A stretch of 64,000 nucleotides of DNA from Bugula neritina (taxonomy: Eukaryota; Bryozoa; Gymnolaemata; Cheilostomatida; Bugulidae): positions 6,487,722 to 6,551,721 of the forward strand of contig OZ037766.1 in NCBI GenBank assembly GCA_964035545.1. Direction: 5' to 3'. Positions 1 through 13,300 of the stretch are shown here, piece by piece (positions within the stretch are counted from its first letter, which is position 1; each line of letters opens with the position of its first letter). The translations under genes were made by a program, and so were the position numbers. The notes below the pieces were generated by a model. The model was not told the DNA's origin and did no database searches. It saw only the letters and a list, made by a program, of their open reading frames with translations.

Positions 1-144
1 TAGCCTTTGCTATGGTGTTATGGTAGCTTTTAGATGTATTTATATCTAGCAGACTAATATATGATAACTGATTATAGCAGAATTATGTGTAAAACAGTCA
101 CCAAACATAGAGATTCAACTTTGTATTTTTACTTGAAATAACAG

Positions 145-3100
145 GTGGGTTAGTAGTAAAGGTAGAAGCTACTGATGAAGATGCAGGGGACACAATTACC
201 TATGAAGTGGTCGGCTCTTCTGGAGACGGTACAGATCTGTTCCTTGTTATACCTTCTACTGGAGAAGTGAGGTTAAAGAAGCCAGCTACTGATTCGACTA
301 GTAGCCTGTATAACGTAAGGCTTTTTCCTATTAGTCTTCTATGCTACTATCTATTGCTTTAGTGAAATCTTTTCTTTAGTAATGGCTGTAGTTGTTCAAA
401 ATTTTGAGTAAGCAACTCCCTATGCAACCCTTTCACTTAAATGAGTTTTCTTTTAACAAATGTATTGTGGAAAAGCTTTTCTATGCCTACTTCATAGTTG
501 CAGATATTTCCAGGCTCGTATATTATCAAAATAGAAACTTGTGTATACACATCATAATTATTTTAGCTTACAATAATTATTAGTTTATACCTAGTTGTGA
601 CAAACTGGGTAAATATCACTTTTTATAGTACTATTATATTACATAACAGTCTAACATGGTATACAGTCATTATATAACAATTTCACACAATAATATATTA
701 TATAATAACTTTAGGTGGTGTTGAAAGCATCAGACAATGATGGTAGATATGATACGGCAACTCTCATAGTAACTATTAGAAGAGACGAGCTCCCTCCGTA
801 CTTCATTGGTCTGCCTTATGTATTCCCATTTGATGACAACAGGCTACCTGGTGACATACTGTTCACTGGAATCATAGCTCGTGATCCCGATGGCTCTGTA
901 AGTTAGCCCAGTTCTCTGCTGATATTTTTGGACAGCGTGTTTACCCTATTTTAAAATGTGCAAATTTCTTGTAAAAAATACTGCTTTTTAGTTGTAGGCT
1001 TCATTATTGGTGGTTTAGAAAATACTTGATATGGAGAACTTTGAAAATGTTAATTTTGCACTTGCTAAATTCAAGCTGTAAAATACTAATTTTTCTATCC
1101 CATTAAGTTGCTGTTGATGAAAAAAGTGAAACAAGATTTAGGGCTAAGACACAAACCTTACTTACAATGATTTTCACAAGTTTTTAGCAGTTATCACACA
1201 TCTATATTCTGGTAGTCGTGACAGGAAATAGCCATTTATTTGACTCGTTATAGGGACGTCTGCAGTACACAGTGGAAGGAGACTATCAGGCTCGCTACTA
1301 CTTCAACGTTTCCAGCAGAGGTTTTGTGCAGCTGAGGAATTCGGTTAAGTTTGATGCTTTGATCCCGGATCAATACAACATCAACGTGTGTGCCTATTCT
1401 GCAGATTTCCCCTCTAACACTAATTGCACTGTGGTAAGCAATTACTACTAGAACTCTGGTGAACTACTCTGTAGCATAACAAGTGATTCGTGGTGTTAAT
1501 TTAGCACACTGCTAACTATTATATATTATAAATCAATTACTTCTATGTCTATTTATAAAGGTCATAGCCAATGTCAGAAGAAATCCAAATGCTCCAGAAT
1601 TTTCCAAACCTCAATACTCGCGTACCCTGCCTTCTTCCTATGAGCTTTACACAGATATTAGGCTAGGAGTTTCAGCCAGTGACCTAGACAAAGTGAGTAA
1701 TATTTTCACATTTTTACATTCATGTACATTATTTCATCTTAAAACTAATTTGTTTTTATGAAGGCTTCAGTTTAGTTCTAGATCTGTAAAATCAGCCTAA
1801 CCAGTGTCCAAGTGTTTTGCAAACAATCTTAAATTTCAGTTTATAACTAGAGTTTTTTTTGGTAGCTTTTGGGATATGAAAATTATTGCAAATTAAATTT
1901 TCAAGTTTTAGTCTAAGGTTTTGTTAGAAAAATGTCGTTTGTTTTGCCTTATCTATTGCTTGAAATTACCTGCAATGTACAGCTGTTATATTATTGTATT
2001 ATATTACATATTATGGTTCCTAAACTTTCTGCTTCCTATAGGATGAGTTGCAGTACTACATTCAAGATGACCAGTTTGGAAAAGTGGCCTCCAAATTCTT
2101 CCACATGGACTCTGATACGGGTGTTGTTTCACTTCGCCGACCTCTAAACAGAACCGACCCTGAGTTCCCTGCTAACTCCATCTTCTCATTCAGAATAGTG
2201 GTTAGAGATCAGGTACCAACCAATCAGAAGTCTGGAGAAGCCTCAGTTTCCATAACAGTTGTGGAGGGGGGCGATGCGGCTCCCCGATTCAACCTTGGTG
2301 TGTATTCTGTTGACATCAATGAAAACTACGGAGTTGGTGCAGTGGTGGTGAACACTAGAGCAGTGGATCCTGACAACGACGGACAGGTAGGGTGAATCAT
2401 AAGCATGCAGCATAGCATTATATTCCTCACCAACTAGTAGAATATTCTGAGCAAAGTTTTGCATGCTTTTGCCACTTGAAATAATGTGAGGCAGAGAAGT
2501 TTGAACGGGTCATCATCAAACTTTCTAAAATTTTATACATTTCAATTATTTTAATGAATAATTGGATAAATGATTTATCTAATAATATTTTTGTCTATAG
2601 CATGTTATTTGTTGCATCAACACAGAATCTATGTTTCAATAAGATTGTGACTCTTACATACCATTAACACGGCTGCACATGTTATACCTCATCTCATTGG
2701 CAGGTTATGTATTCTCTCGCGTCCACAAGCAGTGGCCTTCAACTCTTTGATATTAATAATATCACGGGAACTGTATTCGTGAGCAGCAGTTTAAAAGGAC
2801 CCAACATGTTTGCACAAGAATACAGGTTCGTATAAGTTGTTGACATATTTATTGCATGGGATTGACACACAAGTATTATTCTAAAGCCTAAAACTTTACT
2901 CGATTACTTAAAATACTTTCTAAAACCAATGTTGGTTGTGTTTTGCTAATAGACAAAAGTTTCAGAAATAATTTTTTAGTCAATTTGATATCTATTGGCA
3001 TATAAACAAAGAGTATAAAGGTTCATTCAACAATAAAACAGTGTCAGTTATTGTTTCATACTTGTATTGTTATGTCATCAAAATTCATCCAGCATTTTAT

Positions 3101-6100
3101 ATCAATTCATACAATATTATTGTAACTTGGGATTGTGTTTCCTTACAGATTTAGCATCAAAGCATACAACATACTGAATCCTTCTAAAATTGGACTCGCT
3201 ACTGTAGCAGTTAATGTAGACCGTAACATCAACTCACCAGTGTTTACTGGTGACTATACGACACAGGTCAATGAAAATATTCCTCTTGGCACGAGAATCA
3301 TACAAGTGCAGGCATCTGATGATGACGGGGTTTGTCTATGAAGTTATATAAATAATCATGTATCAAAAATATGTTGACACTATTGAGTTAACAATGTCTA
3401 TGCAACTGTATTGTATGAAATGTGTTTTCTATGATTGTTTTATATCGCATATTAGAAACCCATAAGCTCTGATTTTTCAATTATTCAAGTTTTAAACAGT
3501 TAATTAAACAAAGATAGGCCTACTACATTATTTATAAATTAGCTCATTTATGAATAATAACCTTGAATGTGGCTTAAAAGTATGTTTATAGTTGCAGTCA
3601 AAAAGTATTTAGATTTTTAGAGCTAACTGCGTAACATGTAGAAAATTTTTAATATCTATATAAAGCATTTAAGTACTATTATAGTATTTAGTTGTTAAAT
3701 TTATAAGTATTTCATGTAAACAAGTGTTGTGTAAATGTTTATCAGGATGAGCTGATATACTATCTCGATGGACCTGGAAATATAGAACAATGTTTTTTCA
3801 TTGTACCAACTACTGGAGTTATCCACTCTACATCTCTATTGTCCGGCTCCAACCCTGCTTGTTCAGCCAACACCTATCAGGTTTATTTTAAACCTAATTT
3901 TTGTACAATTTACTCAGTTGAAATGTTGTGAAAGCTTTTGATTTTTTTTTGCAAATTTTTGTATTGCTTATGAGTTTTAATTCTGTAGTTTAATTGAAAT
4001 TTGATAAAGTTTCATTTAGAATTTATTTTTCAGGGTATATTTTAGAGTTTATTGCATGCTAAAATGGTGTATATTTAGAGTTTATTGGATGATAGAATAA
4101 TGTGAATTTTAGAGTATATTGCATGCTAGAATGGTTTATATTTTATAATTTATTGCATGCTAAAATGGTGTCTACTTTTAATTTTATTGCATGCTAAAAA
4201 CCATTATATATTTGCATCTACAGATCAGAGTAAAAGCCCGAGACCAGAGAATACCAGAGAAAGTTGGTGTGGACTATGTAAGCTTGTTTGTGGCTAGAGA
4301 TAGGTCGACCCCCTACTTTGTTGGTGAACCTTACAGCGTGATCATCAACTACACTATCCCTGTATCCACTCCTGTATACACTGTACAGGCTATTGATAAC
4401 AACCTCAGCGTAAGTTTTGCCTCACCCTGTCTGTCTGTTAATAAGGAGCAGTAGTGGAGAGATTGAGATAGCCTAAGTTCCTTAAGTTTTTTTATAAATT
4501 TTGGTTTGGGGCGTGGATTGAAATTCTTGTGAGAAAATAACTTCTTTTGCTACTTTTCTAATCTATAACGCAGGCTTTTCTCAATTTCTTCATTGCTGTC
4601 TCCATTTTGTCTGTTACATGGGAGAAGGTTGTGAACATTGTATAATTTAGTAAATGTTTACCATTTTAAACTAAGTTCTAAGTCGATGAAACTTTCAGAT
4701 TTTCAGATTATAAATTTAGCAATTAAAATTTAATGCTAATTTACTTTAGTTTTCGATTTATTGAGAATGTTTAACCAATGGATGTCATGGCGTTTGTAGG
4801 GTAGTCTAGTTTATCAGCTTGTGGGAGATTTCTCTGCACCAAATTTCTTCTCCATAAACGAGACGTCTGGAGTGATATCTGTGAGAAACAATCTTGACCT
4901 CGGAGTTTCTACAACTTACAACCTCCGAGTTCAAGTACGCCATTTAAATATATATGTCTACAATACACTTTATTCAAGTTAGACTTATGCTCTCTTTATC
5001 TAATTATTAATCTTTAAAAATAAAAGTGATAACCCTTTCTTCCTTCCAGTATATTAGCCAATCATCTGCTTACAGGTGTACGACTCTGGAGCGCCAGGGA
5101 TTATCAACACCACGTATGTTCAAGTGATTGTCAATCGCAACCCAACGTGTCCTAAGGTCTCCGTATCACAACAGCCTTTAGAATGGGAGGAGATAACTCC
5201 AGTTGGTAGTGTGCTACTCACTGTACAAGCTACAGATACAGAAGATGTGAGTGTAGCCTGTAGCTCTGAGTCTTTATGCAGTTACTAGATGTATCTCTAT
5301 AAACCAACTTGAGTTAAATATTTGTTTCTTCATATTCTGAGATCCAAAAATATTTGTGTGAGAATTTTAATTTTTCCTTCTGTTATAATTCACAGTATTG
5401 AAACTCATTTACTGTTGCTCCATTAATTTCATCCGTTACACAGCCTATCATTTTCATTTATTGCATTGTAAGCATTAGTTTGCTAAGCTCTGCGTTTACC
5501 CATTTATATGAGGGGATACAATTTTGCAGCAACATGTGACATATATGCTAAGAAATCCATCAGAATATTTCTTCATTAATCCAACTTCTGGAGACTTGAT
5601 ATTAGTAAAGCCACTTACAGCTGACCCTCAGCGTCGCAGTGAATATACTGTAAGTACAGCACTGTTTATATCTGATGTGCAATCAGGTTGTTACTGTAGT
5701 TTTTTTTATCTAGTGTTGTGATTACTCAGTAGTCCCTGTGGTGTAATGGTTGTCACGCCTGCTTGCAAGCTAGAGGTCTCAGATTCAAATGCTATACTTT
5801 ACTGTTTATTTATGTTAAGATATTTATTTTTAAACCTATTTTAGTATAAGAAATTATTGGGAAACTAAATTTGCTCTTCTTTGATCACTCCTGGATTAAT
5901 ATACATGTAGACCTACAAGTTTCCCAATAACAGTGGGGACAACTCTATCATTCTGTTGGTTTTCTGGCGAACTAAATTGCTATAAATAGACATCTATGTT
6001 GAAAATTATAACTTCACTTGCCAGAAACCAATTATGTAGTTTTATATGTGCATGCTGTATATGTCAATACTTCTCTAAAGTCAAAACTAATGTTTATAAA

Positions 6101-9100
6101 CATGGCTTACACTTAGCACTTAGTTGTAAAAGAGAAATTCCATGACTAATACTTATTTTATTTTTGAAAGTACACAGAACATACTTGACATAGCTTTGTT
6201 CTATGAATTTAGCTGAGAGTACTGGTTCGAGACAGTGGCATACCACCCTGTGAAACAGCAGTGTTAGTCAGCCTTAGAGTCTCAAGGAATGTGTATAACA
6301 CAACCTTCCTCAATCTCCCGTCTACATTAACCATCTCTGAAGACACTTCTGGTACAATCTTTAATGTCCGAACTTCTGATCCGGATTTAAAGGTGAGTAG
6401 AATACTGCATTACGCTGTCATCACAAAACATACCCTTATAAACATATAATAGTTGTTGTTATTTGTGTTGCTGTAATTTAAATATTATTTGTTATTTAGT
6501 TTTGAAATATACTTTATTTGCTTAGTAATATATAAGTTATGTAATATTCAGATTAGATGTTGATGTATATTTTTTCACATTACTAATTGCTTTTTCTTCT
6601 ACTTGAACTGCTAGCTACTGAAAACTATAATTTGAGCAACTAGTAACTTTCAAGTTATAGCTTAAGTTTTAAAGTCTGGCACACATTAAGTTTCAGCACA
6701 TCATGAGGCTGTGTGGTGTGTGTTTCGTACATTTGTGTGATTAGAGTTAGTTTTTAGGCTACCTATTCAAAGAAGAATATGATTTGAGAGGACTCCTGTA
6801 GTATTATTAACATAGTTGCCAATTTTTCTTAAAGGTTTTCTTTACAAACCATCCCACTAATATGGAGCTAAACTTGCAAATATTATCACGAGTAACGCGA
6901 CATTGCTTTATTTTCAGGGAGATATTGTGTATGAATTGGTGGGAGATTTTGCAGCGATGCAGTTTTTCCAGATCAACCCCACAAATGGTGCAGTGTCAGT
7001 TAGAAGGTCACTGGTTGAGGATCGTGCTTACGCCCCCTCCTACCAGGTCAGAGTTATAGATTTTAGTACAAGTTTTACCATTTAATATACGTGAGGTCAC
7101 GATTGAATCTACGATAAAACTTAAACAGGTTGTTATATTAACTGAAATTCTGTATGAATTCTTAACAGTTGGTGATCGTAGCCTATGATGATAAGTTCCC
7201 GTATGAGAAGACGGAAGGTGAGCTGACTGTGAATGTGAACAGAAATGATAATCCCCCCATCCCTTCGCAAGTAGTGCAAGTTACTGTGTCTGAGGACTTT
7301 ACATTAGGTGGAGTTATCACGGAATTTAGTGTCACTACCAGCTCCAGCAGGGTAAGATAACTGCCCATTGATCCATTTTAAGTGAACTATTTTGCTATAA
7401 ATTATAAAAATTATTTTATGGTTATAATTCAATGATGTAATAGTAATAATTATTTTGAATATATTCTGGCGTCATTTCTGCCTGTCATACATGTATTATA
7501 GTTTGTCTCATATAAAATTACCTTAATAGCACCGCTACTCCTTAGCTTGTTTTTTATCACTATATTCAGGATGTGAGGTTCCGATTGGTCAATCCTATCA
7601 ATTCTGAGTTTTTCTGGTTGCAAAACTTTGAGAACGGGAAAGCAGCAATACGTCTGCAAAAGAAGCTGTCGATGAGCAATCAAGATCAGCACAATGTATG
7701 TTCATCTGTTGCATTCAAAACTATGTTATTTATGAACATTTGCACACTTCAACTTGTTACATAGTCTAAGTATATAGCTATACCGTGCAAGTTGCGAGCA
7801 TATTTAATGGAATGTTTTGTGTCATTTTTATGTATTAATAAACAGACAAACAGACAGACAGTTGATGCAGTATGTGCTCAGTCAAATTGATAAAAGTTAT
7901 CCTTATTTGAACATCATTTGCATTTATATTTACAGTAAATCACAGTTTATATATGATACATGTTTTAGCTGACTATTGAAGCATATGACAATGGAGTCCC
8001 ACCGCAAACTGCAGAAATATTTGTGATAATCAACGTGATAAAGAACACATACTCTCCAGTATTTATTGGCCTTCCTTATGTTGTCAATATCTCTGAAAAT
8101 ATCAACGCAATATCCGCCATTTTTACAGGTTTGTTCACATATATGCATTTATTGCGCTTACTATTATTTACTATGAATACATTTGACTTAGCTCTTTGGT
8201 CTCGGAGGAAACTTAGTAGCTGTTACTGCTACTTGAATGGTATTTATCTTGTTGACCTTGTAGCTAATATCATGGCATTATTTCATTATGAGTTTAAATA
8301 TTTCAGGTTGTAAAATTTCAAATATATCTCTCAAATGTTAGATTCACAAAACCACTGTGGTTTAGCAAGCAGCTGACTGTGTAATGGCTTCTCTAGCATT
8401 TCACAAACTTTACTGCGCATATTCTAAAGTGTCATCACTTGATAGCTTTGATTTGCACTGCTTAAAATTACCAAGAATTTTCATTGCTTCTGAGGCCACG
8501 ATAAACTGTTGCATTCAGTAATTGAAATGAAGTGCATGAGTAAAAGCATTTTGTGACGTGTGTTTATAGTTACTTCTGTTCCATAAATAAACTTTATCTT
8601 TCAAGTTCAGTTATAGTTTTCAGATTTGTTTCTTCAACAGCACAGAGTACCATTTCTCATGCCTCCACAATGACAAACGAACTTCTGTACAATATAATAT
8701 AGTATTCTGTGAGACATCATGCATCTCCTATATATATGTATGTTACAGGCATCTCAGTGGTGGACGAGGACCTGAGAGGTCAAATTAAATACGAGCTGAC
8801 AGGACATGGCATTGCCCCGACTCTGTTTAGAATAGATGGTGTGTCAGGTGCTCTTTACCTGAGGAACAGGTCCTTACTGAGAGATGATAGCAGTCTTTAT
8901 TATACTGTAGGTTTCTATACATTATAGTCTAGCTGTTGTAGCTGTCTAGCTTACACATTGTTCTTGTAATAATAATACGTATTACTAATATTTATTACTA
9001 ATATGTATTACTAATATTTATTACTAATATGTATTACTAGTCTGTATTACTAATATGTATTACTAATATGTATTACTAGTATGTACTACTAATGTGTATA

Positions 9101-10314
9101 TTACTGATATGTATATTACTGATATGTATATTACTGATATGTGTTGCTATATTATTAGGTGACAGTAGTTGCATATGATGACGGAGTTCCTGAGGATAGA
9201 AGAGAGGCGCAAGTTACTGTATTTGTATCTCGGAATGAAAATAAACCTACATTCCCTAATAGCCTAGGGCCCTTTATCATATCTTATGAAGTGAGACTGG
9301 GCTATGTAATTACGTATCTCAACGCTACAGACTCAGATGGGGTGAGAACTTGGTCCATGTTTTTCATATGAATATTTTATGCTAATTCTCATTTTTCCTA
9401 TACGGGATCAGAAGTAAGATTGTTTTTCCTACCTTTTTTATTTCTTAAGATTGTAAGTTTTAGCCTTTAGAATTATCCTCTCGGTTCGTACAACTACAGT
9501 CAATGTTTGCACTTGTTTTTCAGGACTTGGTGACTTATTCTATATCTGGCAATGATGTCTGCAGAGAGTATCTGTTTGTGAATCCTTTATCTGGAGCTCT
9601 ACTTGTAAACCAGGAGTTGAGCTCATTGCAACTCGACAGAATCACAGTTAGTCCTTTCAGCCATTCATTTCTTAACTCTTTCCCCTAATTTTTATCATAG
9701 TAACTCTAATACTGCAGTTACAACTCTGTTTGTCAAATATTTGGAGAAATTCTCTTCAACGATCATTTGTTTAAAGCTTATTTGTTAAAATATATAATTT
9801 TTCTATAGTTGTGTGTTTACTAGCTGACTAATTTATTCTAGCTAAAGTGTGTGAGCCTCTATTGTAGTGTGTTATAACTGCCAGCGATAATGGCCGACCC
9901 ACATCACAGAACACTTCTGTCTCTATCGTTATTCGAGTAGACAAGATAGCTCCACCTACTGTCACACCTGTATTCAACATCAATATCAACGAGTCATTTA
10001 ATAGCAACTCAACAGTATTCAACATTTTCAATGGAGCTAAATGTGCCAGTAGTGACTCTGTAAGTTTGATTTATCTTTAAACTTGAAGCATTTTGTTCTA
10101 TATTAGTGTATTATATTATTATTACATCATTTTTTGTATTATTATATAATAAATATGTTTGTTTTACGACTCGGATATTTTGTAGTCACAGTTACGAGCT
10201 ACGATGTCGGATTCTTATCCCGGCAGCCTATTCTTCAGTCAGCCTGACGTCTCGGGTAATGTCTATCTGCTACGTAGTCTCAAAGAGGATATCAACTCTA
10301 ATGATATGTACCAA
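145..10314 (+). CDS. Cadherin part 1: EC repeats around linkers 1-11
   Basis: Exons of the giant cadherin: 145-314, 715-897, 1254-1433, 1561-1692, 2042-2386, 2704-2825, 3149-3329, 3746-3880, 4224-4409, 4800-4934, 5076-5246, 5530-5649, 6213-6392, 6918-7046, 7169-7351, 7570-7695, 7969-8128, 8749-8906, 9159-9341, 9524-9646, 9868-10059, 10186-10314. Most repeats are split over two exons. A long exon (about 180 nt) carries the end of one repeat, the linker and the start of the next. A short exon (about 120-135 nt) carries the middle, with the F-x-I-x-x-x-x-G-x-I/V strand. Linkers read RRDELPPYF, RRNPNAPEF, EGGDAAPRF, DRNINSPVF, ARDRSTPYF, NRNPTCPKV, SRNVYNTTF, NRNDNPPIP, IKNTYSPVF, SRNENKPTF and RVDKIAPPT. 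Introns run about 90-840 bp. Confidence 0.9.
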
Positions 10315-13300
10315 GTGAGTGTTCTTTACTATGTATATTTTTAAAACACTTTGTTTTCCAGCATTTTGCTATGAAATACTTATAATTTTAGTTTTTAGTA
10401 TTGTCTTTTATCTTTGCCATTGTATACTATTGCTACGATGTGTTAAATTTCCGTTTTGACTTTCAAGTAAACCATTTAAATAACCTTGATGGGAAGATAT
10501 GATATACAGTTTTTTAGAGTAGGCAGTCACATAATAATATGTTGTCTAATTTTTAAAATGCTGATTTAATGAAGTGTACACATTTATAGATTTGGTTTCA
10601 ATAGTTAATTATTTTTCTCTTTTGGAATTTTTCTTGCTACATAAAATTGTGGAGCTTTAGGTTTTGTATGTATATTTATAATATATTGTTTGAGGTTAAT
10701 TTTTTGTGTGTGGTAATATCAATAGGTCTTGCTCATATTTATGTAGTATACAGTAGATGTGTATAGTATATGCCTGTATAGTTTAGGTGTGTGTATAGTG
10801 TGGGTGTATAGCGTAGGGGTATATATGGTGTACATATAGTGTCGGTATAATAATTATACAACTCTGTTATAAAGCATTTAAGAGCAGCTGTGGAGAAACT
10901 GAGATAGCCTAAGCTCTTTAATTTTATTATTAAATTTTGGTTTGGGACGAGGGTTAAAATTCTCGTGAGAACATAAATTCTTATGCTACATTTCTAATCT
11001 AGAACACAGGCGTTTCTCAATTTCTCCATTACTGCACCTACCTCTTGTAAAGCCACTCGTAAACAAATCCTAATATCAAATATTTGCTGTGTTTCAGCTG
11101 AGATATAACGTATGGTGTACAGATTCACCCAATAGCCAGAGTAACCTTACAGTAGTAGTCAGTGTGGTACGTAACCCAAATGCACCCGAGATTACTGGCT
11201 TGCCACAGTCTATAAGCATATCTCGTACTCATCCTCTAACTTTTCCATTCTTCATTGTCAATGCGACTGACGTTGATGGAGATAGCATCTCCTTCGAGTT
11301 TGGTTCTACAGCTACAGACTCTATAAGACGGAGGTTTTACATATACCCCCAGTCTGGTGGTATTATACTACAGAGGTCTCTCGAGCTAGACACTACCAAC
11401 AGATATATCGTGAGTTGATTGTGGCTTTATAAAGTCCTGCTGACTTTTCTAAATAAAGTTCAACTGATGTTAACAAAATACTTTTATCTACATGTCATGT
11501 GACTCTTCGATTGGTTAAATGTAAAATGAGTTTAATGCTTTGAATTCTTTGTCATTTCAGTAAAATTTTAAGTTTAGTTTTGCATCTTAATGTAGTAAAA
11601 CTATTATATGTTTTAAATTTTGAATAGTTTTTCCAAATAATATTTTGTCATTTAGTTACCAATATGTGCTGTGGACAACAGAGGAAGGAAAACTTGCAGC
11701 ACTCTAACTGTCAATGTCCGGTCAGAACAATGTCCAACTCCAGTGTTTGTGGATAGTCTGTCAGTTGTAGAGACACTACCTGTTGATAGTGTGATACACA
11801 CTGTGACAACTGATATCTCGTGTCAGGTGAGTTATTTTTATAGTGTGGTACACACCGTGACACCTGACATCTCTTGTCAGGTGAGTTATGTTGATAGTGT
11901 GGTACAGGTTGTGACAACTGACATCTCTTGTCAGGTGAGTTATGTTGATACTGTTAGGTTGAATGTGGAAATTAATTAGTAATAGGTAAATTAGTAGTTT
12001 TATATGGGGGCTGTTTAATGTTTTTGTGAATATAAGAAGTTGCTTTAAGTTATATTGGTAATTCTTATTACTAAAACCATTTTAGCTTAGTGATCAACTC
12101 ATTTCCAAGATATGTATTATGTACTATAAAGTATTAGAAAAAGTGTACATATAATTTAGCAAGTATTAATACACATGAAGTTCTGATTTGTTTGTGTTGT
12201 AATATCTAGTATACATCCAAAATTAAACCTTCTAGGGAGATGGAGAAATCCGATATAAACCATTGTCAAGACAGTATCCAGCTCCTGGTTTCTTCTCTAT
12301 AGACTCAATCACTGGGCAAATAGTTGTGACTAGGTTAATGAGGGAGGACTGGGACCACACCTTTGTATACATCTTGGAGGTGAGAACATAGTCTATATCA
12401 AAAGACTACGTATTCTAATCATTTCTTACTAATACTTATTCTAAGAAGTTGACTAAAAATATAAATTGTCAATTTTCTTATTCAGATTGAGGCTTACTGT
12501 ACCAACAACCCCACTTGCGTTGGAAAGAGAGAAATACAAGTGCGGCCATTGCGTAATCTTAATGCGCCGAGATTAAACCAGAGCTTGTTTGAGAGCACCA
12601 TTTTGGATAACCATGACGCGAGCATTGCTGTGATATTTGTGGGTAAGGAATGTCTCTAGTTGCTGTGTTTATGCAGCGTCAAGTCAATGGCATTCAAGTC
12701 AAGTTACACTCTAGACAAACAGTTTCAAGTCCAGTCTAAATCAGGTCATTTTTACTCTTGAAAAACTTCAAAGACTTGCAGCGAATTAATCAAAATTGTC
12801 AAGTCAGTTAGTAGACCAAGTTGACTTGAGTCAAAGAATTCTAGTACTGACAGTGCTCAAGTCAACAGGACTTGGTCCCAGTTCTGGAAAGCAAGAAGTA
12901 ATTAGTTGTCATATTAGTCATATCCAGAAGTGTAGCACACCACCCTGCAGCATAATAAGTTTTACAGTCTAAGAATTGATTATAGTTGTATAGTTAGCAG
13001 CTTATATAGCCCTGACTATACATGTTTCATCATTTATTTTCATATGTTTGATTCACACTGCAGGTGCCTCTGATAGTGACAATGACACTCTAACATACAG
13101 CATTGTAACAGAAGACTCAGATGTTCGCAGGTATTTTTACATAGACGAGCACACTGGTAAGATTTACCTGCGCTCTCCTCTCAAAGGTTTAGAAAGGCAG
13201 AATTTCACCTTCAAGGTGAAAGTTGAGGACGAGGCTTATCCTGTGAAGAGTGACGAGGCTGATGTCATCATCAGAGTCAGCGCTGACAGGCATCCTCCGC

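Noticed and set aside
12660-12900. Repeated AAGTCAAG words in a cadherin intron, also near 23030-23120
   Set aside because: They look like relics of one dispersed repeat, but the two stretches cannot be aligned over enough length to define an element.
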